Positions 27,597-38,600 of a stretch of DNA of 64,000 nucleotides are shown here, in pieces. A program made the translations under genes and the position numbers. Position 1 is the stretch's first letter. Each line of letters starts with the position of its first letter. Source of the stretch: Chaenocephalus aceratus (lineage: Eukaryota; Chordata; Actinopteri; Perciformes; Channichthyidae); the NCBI GenBank assembly GCA_023974075.1, contig CM043803.1, positions 4,065,495-4,129,494 of the forward strand, given 5' to 3'. Below the pieces are notes generated by a model that worked only from the letters and a program-made list of their open reading frames with translations, did not search any database and was not told where the DNA came from.

Positions 27597-29879
27597 ATCG
27601 ACGGTGTCAAACGCTTTTGAAAGGTCAATAAATAGAGCTGCACAACTCTGCTTATTATCTAAAATACTGGCCACATCATTCACCACTTTCATTGTTGCAG
27701 TGATGGTGCTATGTTGCTTTCTGAAGCCTGACTGTTTTAGACAGGATGTCATTTGTACATAAAAACACCTTTACCTTTTCACTCGCTAAGCGTTCAAGAA
27801 CCTTAGCCAGAACTGACAACTTAGAGATTGGCCTATAGTTATTTAATAAGGTGGCCTCCCCTCCTTTTAGCAAAGGCAGGACATACGCTGACTTCCACAA
27901 TTTTGGAATTGTGTTAGTGCTGAGGGAGAGGTTAAAAGAGTAGTGAGAGGTGGAGCAATAAAATCTGCAGCTATCTTTAAAAAGAAAGGTTCTACGTTGT
28001 CTGGGCCAGCCGGTTTCTTAGGATCTAACTTGGTTAAAGCTTCACGAACAACATCAACAGTAAAAGGGGTAAAACTAAAAGGGTTTTCCAACACACGTTT
28101 TTCAGAGTCACATACTGTAGTGTTCACAGAAGCAGAGTTAGTGACAGAATCAAATAGAGAACCACAGGACACAAAATGCTCATTAAAGCAATTTAGCATA
28201 GTAGCCCTGTCCGATATAGTGCCAGATGCTGTGGTAATGCACGGAGGTAACTCATTACGGATATCGCCGGTGGATAACGATTTAATGGCTTTCCAACATT
28301 TTTCAGGATTATTCAGATTCTTTGTGGTTACTGACAGATAGTAGCCTACTTTGATTTAGCACTTTTGATTTGCGATGTGAAGCTATTTCTTAGCTGCCTA
28401 AAACGCAGCCATTCTACCTCTGAGCCTGATTTCCTAGTCTTGCCTAGCCCAGGCCTTGTTTCTCTCATGAAGCAGACTGGACAGATTAGCAGAAAACCAA
28501 GGATTGTCTTGTCCCTTTACTCTAAATGTACACAGGGGTGCATGTCTATCAATGATCTCCATAAAACCAAGATAAAAATAAGACCATGCGGTTTCTACAT
28601 CAGCACACAGATCGATTTGACCCCAATCAAAATCAAACCGATCATGCACAAAACCCTGCTCCAAAAAATGTTTTTTGTCTCTCTTAATGATAATGCGAGG
28701 TTTAACCTTTTGGACCTTAGTGTCCCTAATTGTGGCTACAACACAGTGATCACTCAGATCATTTGCAAATACTCCCACAGATGAATATTTATGTGGAACA
28801 TTAGTTAAAATGAGATCAATTAGGGAGGATTTATTAGGGGACTTAATGTTAGGGCGAGTAGGACTGTCCACAATCTGACTAACATTTAAAGAGATACAAA
28901 GGTTTTTAAAATCCTCTGACACTGCAGTTAACCAGTCCCAGTTAAAATCTCCAAGTAGCACTATTTCCTTGTAGTCTAGTTGTGATAAAAGATTAGCTAG
29001 TGAAGACAAGGAGTCTTTGACAGCTGAGGGGGGTCTGTAAACAACTCACCACCATGACCTGTTGACCCTTTGCCACTTCTATTTATGGCTAAAAATTCAA
29101 ATTACTTACTGATCGATTTGGAAACTAATGTGGTTACACTGAACTTATTCTTAACATAAATGGCAACGCCACCACCTTCATTAGGCTGGTCGGTACGATA
29201 CAGATTAAAACCATGTAAGGCAATGTCAGAGGCCAAAATAGACTTGTTTAGCCATGTTTCTGATAAAACAATGACGTAGCGTCAGTTGAGCTCGCCCAGA
29301 TACGGACAAAATCTAGTTTACCTAACAGACTGCGCACATTCAAGTGGATGAAACCCAACCCAGACCTAGCTTTAAAATCAGCAGGAGTAGCGATCTGACT
29401 ACTACTACTGGGCGGACCAGGGTTAGGTTGTACATTTCCTGATAGTAATAACAACAACAAAAACAGGCATCTTTTCCTCTTAAACGACACACATACATTG
29501 TCATCTAATTAGAGACACCGGAAAAGTCTGCGAGAGTGTGATTAGAGCTTAAGAAGCAGTCCTGAAGAACCATCATCGCAGGAAAACAAAAAAGACACAC
29601 ATATTTTGTCGAGCAGATTGTCTGTGACAAGGCAACCGGTAATTGTTTGAGCAACACATCCGAACCTTTGCAGAGGATCCCCACTGGGGTGGCAGAACAG
29701 ACCTGAATCTAGACTTCTCAGAATGACTAGAGATCTTCTCATAGTCCAAAACAGTTAACAGGCATAGCAGAATCCTGATATGGGCCATTTCCCCAGACCA
29801 GCACACAGTATCCGCGATGTTCCTGGTGCAAAATCAGCACAGCAGCAAAGGACCGGCGAAAACAGCAGCGAAAACAGCA

Positions 29880-30235
29880 GCGTGGAAGCGCTCCGGTCCC
29901 TCCGTGGTATCCCCGGGGTGAAAGCAGGCCTCTGCAACAGCAGAACCAGGACAGGTCGAAAGCAGGCCCCAGCGGTGGTAAAATCCTCCTGCGTACAGCA
30001 GCACACGCCCGGTGGAAGCAGGCCAAGCCCGAAGCGTGGATCCACTCCGTCTCTCCGCGACGACTCCGGGGTAAAAACCTCTCCAGTACAGCCGTATTCT
30101 ACAGGTGGGAGCAGGCCTCCGTAGATCGCAGGCAGCAACAGGTGGAGCCGCTCCGTCTCTTCGCGACGAGCAGGCCTCCGTAAATCGCAGATCGCATGCA
30201 GCAACAGGTGGAGCCGCTCCGTCTCTTCGCAACGT
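29880..30235 (-). repeat. Tandem repeats in the LINE 5' UTR
   Basis: Two close copies of a 60-66 bp unit (30106-30166 and 30167-30232, both ending in the GGAGCCGCTCCGTCTCTTCG part) plus more diverged units down to about 29885. GC-rich. The repeated units give long overlapping ORFs on both strands that I do not regard as genes. Such monomers often carry the promoter of a LINE. Confidence 0.7.
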
Positions 30236-31072
30236 CTCCGGAGGAAAAACACCATTGAAATTTGAACCAGAAGATGAAGTCTCAAAGAATGTTTTAAATA
30301 AAAGGACATAAAACAAAAAGGTGGATAATAATAACATCTATTAAATGTATATGTAAAGACATTTGGTCAAATGAAATGACACTGAGCCAGTGATAACAGC
30401 AACGCCCAGCGTGGATGAAGCTGGTGCAGGTCTTTCTTCATGCCCCCCCTCCGTGCTGTCCCCTCAGAGGAAGTGGGAAAACGGGATAAGACCTCTGGAC
30501 GCCACACTATCTCAATGATCCACACTGTTAATATGAGAGGAAAATAATGTTTTAGGATATGAAAAATATGAAGTTAACAAATAAAACATAGCTCAGGGCA
30601 GTCATGGACGGTAGGTTTTCCTACAAAGTTAACTCAGCCTCCATTGATTTTCATATCAAATTAGCGTGTTAATAAAATAAGCTATCATGGCTTATACTTG
30701 CATATCTAAACAGAATCACGAAAGCCTGTTGGTAGAGTCAGGCACACGAGTCCGTTTGAGTGTGTGCGCAGGTGTCTGAACGCTCACTCACTGCTAGCTA
30801 TGTAGCTAACTGTTAGGCTACTTAGCTTGCATTGTTATGGATCTAAAGGTAACAAAAGCTAACTTTCATAGCACAGCTTTTCTTTACTTCTCACTTAACA
30901 CAATAAAGAAACAGACCGTATAGTACAGCACAAACAACAAAAATGATCAATACTTACATATATTTTCACTTGTAGTATTATAATAATTGAAATGCTGGTT
31001 CTTCTGCGGGTGTTCTATCCACGCTCAGCTACCGCACCGTAGCTGCCTGCACTGTACAATCGCTGGAGGACT

Positions 31073-31415
31073 GGGCTGTAACTCAAAAACTGAGTAGCCA
31101 ATGAAAGTCCCGCCCACCTGGGAGGTTTGTGTCAGAATCTCAAACAAAAAGTGAAGGAGCGCAAAAGAGAAGAGCTGCAGCGAGAGAAAAGTCTGATCAT
31201 TGAGAAAGAAACAACAAGAACTGCAAACAAAAACCTATGTTAAAAAAGAAAAAATACTTATAGTTTACATGATTACACAAATGATTTGTTTGCAATTTTT
31301 ATTTTTGAAATTTATTTTATTTTGCTTGACTCAGTTTTTTTTCTTTTAAACTCATAGTTTTGCTTTATTCTGAGAAAGTGTTGCTTTATCTTTATGATAC
31401 AAAACTAATCCCATA
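31073..31415. repeat. Right arm of internal inverted repeat
   Basis: Reverse complement of 24096-24442, from GGGCTGTAACTCAAAAACTG to ACAAAACTAATCCCATA. The two arms are separated by the LINE and its neighbours. Confidence 0.85.
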
Positions 31416-31433
31416 TATTTGCGGCCTGCCAGT

Positions 31434-31774
31434 GAAGAAGAAGAAGAAGAAGAAGAAGAAGAAAAGAGAAGAGAAGAAGAAGAAGAAGAAGAAGAAGAAG
31501 AAGAAGAAAGAAGAGAGAAGAAGAAGAAAGAAGAAGAAAGAAGAAAAGAACGAAGAAGAAGAAGAAGAAGACGAAGAAGAAAGAAGAAGAAGAGAAGAAG
31601 AAGAAGAGAAGAAGAAGAAGAAGAAGAAGAAGAGAAGAAGAAGAAGAAGAAGAAGAAGAAAGAGAAGAAGAAGAAGAGAAGAAGAAGAAGAAGAAGAAGA
31701 AGAAGAAAGAAGAAGAAGAAGAAGAAGAAGAAGAGAAGAAGAAGAAGAAGAAGAGAAGAAGAAGAAGAAGAAGA
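31434..31774. repeat. Long (GAA)n homopurine array
   Basis: 341 bp of almost pure GAA with occasional GAGAA and GAAA phase shifts, all purine on this strand. Poly-E/K/R ORFs across it are artefacts. Arrays of this kind can form triplex DNA and impede replication. Confidence 0.99.
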
Positions 31775-31898
31775 CGTCAGCGGCTTCATTTGCCTAATCC
31801 ATCCCCAGGGATTTATTCCGGTGTGATCTGTATTTAGTTCATGAGAACTAAAGAGTTCTGATTAACTAAAGTGGGAAAAGTACTGCGGTGTGAACGCG

Positions 31899-33225
31899 TC
31901 TAATGTCCTCTTTCTGATTTATTAGACCTTCAGTTAGTTAGCCAAGGCTTTTGTTTAATCATCTAGGTATTTTCCCACACCAACAAGTATTCACATATAT
32001 TCGTTTTTTTCCGCAAATAACCCTTTTTTGTCAGGAGAATTGGATACATAAGCCTCATTTTAATTTGATGATTATTGCTGGGGCTGATGTAGTTTAAGGA
32101 TTAGATGAGTAATGCAGCAGAACTTCTTTTAGCAGCTTCAATTTCCTCAATCCTCATCTTCTCTCTTTGCCCGCTTTTATCTTTCTTTACAAATGCACTC
32201 CTCTCTTCTTTCACTGCACCATTTTCCCTATCAGTCATTTCAGTCTTTCTGTCTATCAGTGGGACATCGACGCTCTCCATCTTCAGTGTGGGAGCTTTGT
32301 GATAGGGGTTAATGGATCAGCCAGGATGAAGCATTGTGTCCCGCTGTCGGAGATTGCCATTTGTTTTGCGTGGGATCAATGAGGAGATCCAGAGTTGGTG
32401 CCTGCTGGAGATGATGGACTAATGTTTCAACACAAACCCATTAGAAACCGTCAGTGGGAAAACACATCACATCACAGCATCGACTCTGCCTTAATTTGAC
32501 ATTTTCTTGAGCAAAATGTTTATATTCTCTGCGCCTAAAGGGGACCCTTTGGATTTTTACGACTTTTATGTATGTGGTAAATTGAAGTAAAACAACAACA
32601 GACGTTAATTCAAATCATGGTGGATTTGTTGATGGCATGAGTGGGATGGAATCCATATTCATTAATGGTTTCTGCACCCTGTGGGACCTAATAAAGAATA
32701 TTTCCCCACCAAACAGTGCCTATAAGCGGACATTCACTCATGGTGGAACTGATGCACTCGATAGCTGCAGACCTCCTGAATCTAATCCCCTGGCCTGGAG
32801 GATAGACAGCTGTAGGACACAAACCACACTAATTAATTGCTTGAGTTGAAATTGTATATCCAGTTGTTAACATTTCCATTCAGGGTCCTGGTCTGAATGT
32901 TTTCCCTAGTGTAACATTTGGCTTTTGAAGGGAAAATCTGGTAGTTGTCCAGACTAAACGATTAGTCACCGGCTTTTTTGATAGTTGATAAATCATTCAA
33001 GTAAATGGAGACGTCCTGCTTTACTCTGTTTTATATGTACCTTCAGGTTTTGGGTTAGACATTTAAAGACGTAACCTTGGATGGCTATATTCAACTATTG
33101 TGTTACTATAAAATAGAACAAAACCTTAAGGCGAATAAGCCTATGATTTCTCAGTTTTTTTAAAGCACAGTGAGTAGTATTTTGTCGGATGCAGATTTTA
33201 AATACAACATTTAAAATGGGTCCAA
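31899..33225. other. Gene-free sequence
   Basis: No coding signal. The part around 32030-32160 (TAATTTGATGATTATTGCTG and following) has the texture of conserved noncoding DNA, but this cannot be decided from one sequence. Confidence 0.4.
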
Positions 33226-34527
33226 CACTCTAAAAACGAATTCAGGCGACCTTTCACCTCCACTTAATGAAATGCATGGTTGCAAGATAAAATGTGAGTT
33301 AATTGATTTAGATAAACATTTTAAGTTGCAAACATTAATTTATAAGTTGTGTTGATGTAATAATGTTGGTAATTACATCAACTTAATATTGTGTGTAATT
33401 TGAACTCTGATTTCTGCATTAATTAACTCAAAACTAAATTCAAGTTGTAGTAAGTATGCAATTGGCTTAATAACTGCAATAACTTAATTGTTCTACACCT
33501 TGAGTTAAGGATTTCAAGTCCACTCCCACTTAACATGCCTGGACAAGTTCCGTCAGTTAAGACAAATAGAAATATACAAAGGACATTTTAAGGTGAGTGT
33601 CATCTTTTGTCATTCAAATACAGTAGATAGCCTTGTAGTTGCACTGTATATGCAAATTGCTGTGTGCCCATTTCCCATGGTAATATGGCTAATGTTTATT
33701 TATTATTTGTGTGGCAATTTAAATTTGTGTTATTTATCTTTTTTCTCAAGATTGAAATTAAGCTCAATGCAAGTTATTTCAGGAAGTCTGGATTAGGGTT
33801 AGGGTTAGGGTCATTCACTCCGCAACTGCATATAATCAGCTCATCACAGGCGTTCTCTTTAACCTATTACATTTCACCTCATTCTCCAGCAGCCAATCAA
33901 CGTGCTGCAGCCAAACTATAACATGGCTCTCCTCTCTCCTGCAGTCAGCTGTGATTTCAGGTGTTCATGCACCTTATCATACTGTGTGGCATGTGTCAAT
34001 ACATGTTCAAACTAAATGAATTCTCTCCTGATTGAAACATCATGTGTTGAAATAAACAACTCCAGTTCAAAATAAAAAAGTGAATTGCCTAATATCTTTG
34101 TTGTGGAATCAATTAATTTCTTTCTTTAAAGGCAAACACATGAAAAAGCTAAGAAAAAAAACTATTGAATACAATATATTTGGAGCAACTTAATTTATAA
34201 ATGGTTGTCAACTTAAAAACGTGTGTTCACAATGATGGTAATTAAGTACATACAACTTAAAATTACTTTTAAATCATGCGGTAAAACAAGTTGGAACAAC
34301 TTAATTTTTGGAGTAATCAACTTAAAAACTTGTGTTTATGCTACCAATTATTAAGTAAGTGGTAATTAAAAACACCTCTGATTGTAGAGGAAAAGCCTTC
34401 TCCCCTAACTCAAATAACTTTGTTGCTTTAAGACAATTTCATTAGAAGTCGTCTTAACTCAATAAACACCGATGCAAACTGTTGCGTTGATTTTCTTTGT
34501 TGAGCCAAGGCATTTGTTTTTAGAGTG
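33226..34527. mobile_element. Non-autonomous DNA transposon with CACTCTAAAAAC ends
   Basis: Left end CACTCTAAAAAC (33226-33237) is mirrored by GTTTTTAGAGTG (34516-34527), a 12-bp perfect TIR. The interior is rich in repeated CAACTTAA and TTAAGTTG-type words, with two similar blocks of about 75 bp near 34190-34265 and 34290-34360. No ORF is convincing. The flanks (GGGTCCAA, CACCATAC) show no clear target duplication. Superfamily not determined. Confidence 0.7.
33791..33813. repeat. Short interstitial telomere-like repeat
   Basis: ATTAGGGTTAGGGTTAGGGT contains three TTAGGG units inside the MITE. Too short to be a telomere fusion. Confidence 0.8.
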
Positions 34528-34535
34528 CACCATAC

Positions 34536-35619
34536 ACCTCCCACCCTCTGTTACTGTGGGAGGTGCTGCGGGAGTATGGGGTGAGGGGGTCTCTACTCAG
34601 GGCCATCCAATCTCTGTACTCCCAAAGCGAGAGCTGTGTCCGGGTCCTCGGCAGTAAGTCGGACCCATTTCCTGTGAGGGTTGGCCTCCGCCAGGGCTGC
34701 GCTTTGTCACCAATCCTGTTTGTAATATACATGGATCGGATTTCGAGGCGTAGTCGTGGGGAGGGGGTCTGCAGTTCGGTGGACTAAGGATTGCACCACT
34801 GCTTTTTGCAGATGATGTGGTTCTAATGGCTTCATCGGTCTGCGACCTTCAGCACTCACTGGATCGGTTCGCAACCGAGTGTGAAGCGGCTGGGATGAGG
34901 ATCAGCACCTCCAAATCTGAGGCCATGGTTCTCAGCAGGAAACCGATGGACTGTCCACTCCAATTAGGGAATGAGTCCTTACCCCAAGTGAAGGAGTTCA
35001 AGTATCTCGGGGTCTTGTTCTCGAGTGAGGGAACAATGGAGCGTGAGATGGGCTGGAGAATCGGAGCAGCGGGAGCGGTACTGCAGTCGCTTTACCGCAC
35101 CGTTGTGATGAAAAGGGAGCTGAGCCAGAAGGCAAAGCTCTCTGTCTACCGGGCCATTTTCGTTCCTACCCTCACCTATGGTCATGAAGGATGGGTCATG
35201 ACCGAAAGAACGAGATCGCGGATACAAGCGGCCGAGATGGGTTTTCTCCGCAGGGTGGCTGGTGTCTCCCTTAGGGATAAGGTGAGAAGTTCGGTCATCA
35301 GGGAGGGACTCGGAGTTGAGCCGCTCCTCCTTCGCGTCGAAAGGAGCCAGTTGAGGTGGTTCGGGCACCTAGTTAGGATGCCACCTGGGCGCCTCCCTAG
35401 GGAGGTGTTCCAGGCACGTCCAGCTGGGAAGAGACCAAGGGGTAGACCTAGGATCAGGTGGAGGGATTATATCTCTTCGCTGGCCTGGGAGCGCCTTGGG
35501 ATCCCCCAGTCAGAGCTGGTTGATGTCGCCAGGGAAAAGAAAGTTTGGGGCTCTCTGCTGGAACTGCTACCCCCGCGACCCGACCACGGATAAGAGGGAG
35601 AAGATGGATGGATGGATGG
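34536..35619 (+). mobile_element. Rex3: Rex3 (RTE clade) LINE, 5'-truncated
   Basis: The sequence keeps the last third of a Rex3-type ORF, then ACGGATAAG and a GATG tandem tail (35603-35619). That tail is characteristic of Rex3 in fish. Both sides carry ACCATAC (34529-34535 and 35620-35626), a 7-bp target duplication. The 5' part, including the endonuclease, is missing, as usual for LINE copies. It landed 8 bp beyond the right end of the CACTCTAAAAAC MITE. Confidence 0.9.
34537..35593 (+). pseudogene. Rex3 reverse transcriptase C-terminal part
   Basis: LLLWEVLREYGVRGSLLRAI and VGLRQGCALSPILFVIYMDR represent the RT fingers and palm. Then a one-base frame change in the G-rich stretch near 34757-34765 shifts the frame. 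After it the reading is LQFGGLRIAPLLFADDVVLM, with the catalytic FADD intact (about 34800-34820), on to GHLVRMPPGRLPREVFQARP, GKRPRGRPRIRW and the end ELLPPRPDHG at 35593. The 258-codon second part is fully open, so this is a fairly young copy. No endonuclease. Confidence 0.9.
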
Positions 35620-35626
35620 ACCATAC

Positions 35627-38600
35627 CTGTTCCAGCCTTTCCGCTTCATGTGATGCTGGCTATTGTTATATTTTGACCACACTGTGTCCGTCTCTTCGTT
35701 GCTCCTTCTTGGATCCATGCTTTGGATTGGAGCCATGCATTGTTTTTAAGTTAACACATTTTTTAAGGGAAAATCCTTCTCACCGTGCCTTTTAAGACAC
35801 CATCAATGGTTCATTTAAAATAAGGTAGTTGAGTTCACATTTCTAAAATCTTCTAACCAGGTAAGGAGTAAATGTAATCATAAGCATTGCTCATAATGGA
35901 CACAAATATGAGACGACCAAGGTTAACAAATCCAATAATTTAAAATTGGTTCCATCCATACAGTTTTTCCCTTAATCCCAAGTGTAAATCAAATAATTGG
36001 TTCCACAGCTCTCAAATTTGCTCCGTGCTGCCAACATGTGAACAGACCTCCTCACAGATAGCTACTGGGTCCAGACCTCTTCCAATGGGGCGGCCTCCTC
36101 CCACCTGTTCCCTCCTCTCGATGGCCCGAGCTCGGCCCAGCTGTCTGACAGAGGCTGTGAAGTTATCAGGTCATGTGAGAACCGTGTCATACGAAGCCAA
36201 AATCAAAGAAACAGGTCCAGTGCTCTTCACTCCTCCGGGTTCCTCCGTGTGGGATTTGACACACCCTGGGACAGCCGGATTTCCTAAAGCTGGCGTGCAG
36301 AATCGGGATCCGCGTGGGGCGATGGATCAGGGGATTGGAGCTCCTTCACTTTGTTTATTTTATTTTGCCTTGCATCATTATCTCATGGATGGAAGAGGCT
36401 TGAGTTTAATTTGACGTGCAGTGAGGAGTTGCTGCTTGTCTTCCTTCGCACGCCATCAGCTGTCCATATTTTACGCATTTATCAAATGTAAACGCCTGGT
36501 TGCCTCTTCTCTGCTCCTTACCTTCTGTTTCCCCTCTAGAGTTTTACAATTGCTCACATATATCAATTTAGAGCACTTCATACTAGTTATGAAGTTGGGC
36601 TTCCTGCCATCACCTTGTAGAGCTCTGATTGAGTATTACTGTTCTCTCACCTCAGCCTGCCCCTTGTTAGGTAAAGTGAATTTTACTAATGCCTGGCGTG
36701 GGCTAATGCTTTCTTTTACAAGCCTAATAAGAATAATGGCTCGTCATAAATTCTGAGTCATCCTGATCTTATGAGACAGGCTGTAAATGAGTAATGAATT
36801 ATATCTCTGCTGCCAGTGCACTTACTGTATGATGGTGAAAGCACACTTTGAACATAAGGCCAGGTTCACAGGACTGCTTGAGATTCTCTACACATTAAAA
36901 GTACCATGAGTATTCCTTTTTTTTTTAACACTATTTGAGGCCCACAAATGACATTGCGTTTGATTAATTCACACACGCACCTGCACACACACCATTAACC
37001 TACACGATGTGGTGGACAAATTCTGCCAAGCTGAAGCGTGACGCCAAACGACAGGAGTTGAGAAAATAAATATTGTTGTAATTGTGAGGGCCTGCTGCTT
37101 TCAGTATGGAGAAATCCCAGAATAACATGAATTGAGTCTGACTGTGGTTAGGTCAGCGGACCAAAGCCAAGTGGATTAAGGGCTCAGACGAACAGATGAA
37201 TTATCTGATTGTACAGAAGTCATTAAACACAACCCGAAGGAGGACATCCATTTATTTTCAATTAGCTGCTAGTGCGGATCTATATAATGTGACTGAAGGC
37301 AAGTTGTATTTTTTATCTTAAGCAGGCCATTCGGTTTAAGTGAGTATGAATGAAGAGTTGTTACAGTAATCGAGAAGTCATCTGATTTTCAAACCAAAAC
37401 CGTGGAACAATTTGTAACTGCGCAAGAGAGAAGGAGTTGTTTGACATGTTCAGTAGTGGCAATTAGAGTGCGGCTAATGCTGAGTGTAGTTTTGTTGTTT
37501 GACTTGGCTGAGTTGCTGTCTCCCAAGAATGGCAAGAGTCCTAGACATGGGATATTAGCGCTCAACACCTAGTTTTTACTCATTGCTCGGGTGGATTGCT
37601 ATGCCATCTGTGGCTAGCGAGAGGTGGGATTTGTCAGAATTGCTTTAAAAGGTCTTGCTCACACGATGGGCAGAACAGTCCAATTCAAATACTGCAACCT
37701 GCCTTATTCACTATTTTTCTCGTTGTCTGTCACCAGTGATTTAACATTGGAGAGTGCCTTTTGATGTTAGGTATGTGGATTTTCAGATTGAGTAACCCAA
37801 ATAATTCCTCCTCTCCTATTCTGCTGAGAGAAAAAGGTTCATGAGTGATATTAGGACAAAAGAAAATACACATCTCCAGGCAATGTGGAGTTGTAGTCTT
37901 GTCTAGTATCTAATGAGGAATGCTTGGTGGGCAACAAGACGTATTGGCAGAGCAGCGAGCTGATGATCGACCATGGCACCGCACTCTGGGCAGCAGGAAG
38001 CCATAATGATTTCCTCGACATTCTACCGAATCTTAGCTCATTACAGCAAATACTGCACTTACACAGCCTGAACAGGGGAAGTATACTCTGTGCAAAGTCT
38101 GCTTAGCGCACTTCAGGGAATATAGTAAGTTAAACGTTTTGAATATATAATGTTTCACTTTATATCTAGTGATTTTTAGACTTGTACATCTTAATTCCAA
38201 AAATGTTGCCTTTTTAGACATCTGCCTGAATTTGTTTAATTCCTATGGTGCGATGGAGGTTAATTGAATTGTATCACGGGTGGATAAAATTAGGAATTAT
38301 AAAAAAATCCTAAAACCCTTAAACACTACATGGCGTCTTCCCAAAATCACCAATAATCCGGTGCCAAATGTGTCAGCAGTTTTCTTATGAAAACTACTTT
38401 CGTCTTAAGAAATATTCTCTATAAGAATCATGTCTTTATGGATTATTCAGAACAGAGACAAAAGAACAATGTATTCTTTTCCCTTATAAAAAAGATTCAA
38501 AAAACATATTTCTAAATATTCCTTGACCACGAGACACACAATTTATCACTAAGAGTAAATCCTTTTAAGAAAACACAGGAACAAATCAATTGCAAATATA

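Larger units (their letters stand above)
25455..29501 (-). pseudogene. LINE endonuclease/RT with 2A-like N-terminus, broken
   Basis: The N-terminus reads KRKRCLFLLLLLLSGNVQPNPGP: a basic then hydrophobic stretch followed by a 2A-like motif. Endonuclease: HLNVRSLLGKLDF, VLSETWL, LLGDFNWDW and LSDHCVVATI. RT: LDPKKPAGPDN, ALFIDLSKAFDTVD, then (after the hAT) HHILKQRL, ANGVPQGSVLGPLLF and HFYADDTVMYC (DD near 26090). C-terminus: KYLGIWLDDCLTFK...LSHWYIFIYKAMLGK. Breaks: no in-frame ATG remains before the 2A-like motif (GTG at 29488-29490), a frameshift near 29280, a stop near 29100, further frame changes near 28200, 27900 and 27750, and the hAT insertion. Confidence 0.88.
25110..30330 (-). mobile_element. 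Near full-length jockey-group LINE, antisense
   Basis: Read on the minus strand: a GC-rich 5' UTR with tandem repeats (30330-29500), a single ORF with endonuclease and RT (29490-25455), then a 3' UTR ending CTCCCTTGAAAAAGAGATC...TATAAATAAAGG with a (GAAAT)n tail (25110-25140). It is split in the RT by a 1.26-kb hAT (26334-27596). The length of about 4 kb without the hAT fits a CR1/L2/Rex1-type LINE. Both outer boundaries are approximate. Confidence 0.85.
21860..31898. mobile_element. 10-kb inverted-repeat-bounded composite DNA transposon
   Basis: Positions 21860-21894 and 31864-31898 are a perfect 35-bp inverted repeat starting CGCGTTCACACCGCAG. A second, longer inverted pair (24096-24442 and 31073-31415) lies inside, in the same mirrored sense. 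The interior holds a nearly full-length antisense LINE, a hAT, other remnants and a GAA array. The simplest reading is an old DNA transposon with long subterminal inverted repeats, swollen by later insertions. No transposase of its own is visible. Superfamily is unresolved; PIF/Harbinger is one possibility. Flanking 3-mers do not give a clear target duplication. Confidence 0.65.

Noticed and set aside
29755..30337. Overlapping ORFs of 184, 167 and 114 codons on both strands
   Set aside because: They lie in the GC-rich tandem repeats of the LINE 5' UTR, overlap in several frames, and have no recognised domain. An ORF1 protein was considered but no coiled coil, RRM or zinc knuckle is visible.
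31352..31826. Poly-E/K/R and poly-S/L/F ORFs
   Set aside because: Translations of the GAA microsatellite.
33791..33813. Ancient telomere fusion
   Set aside because: Only three TTAGGG units, inside a transposon.
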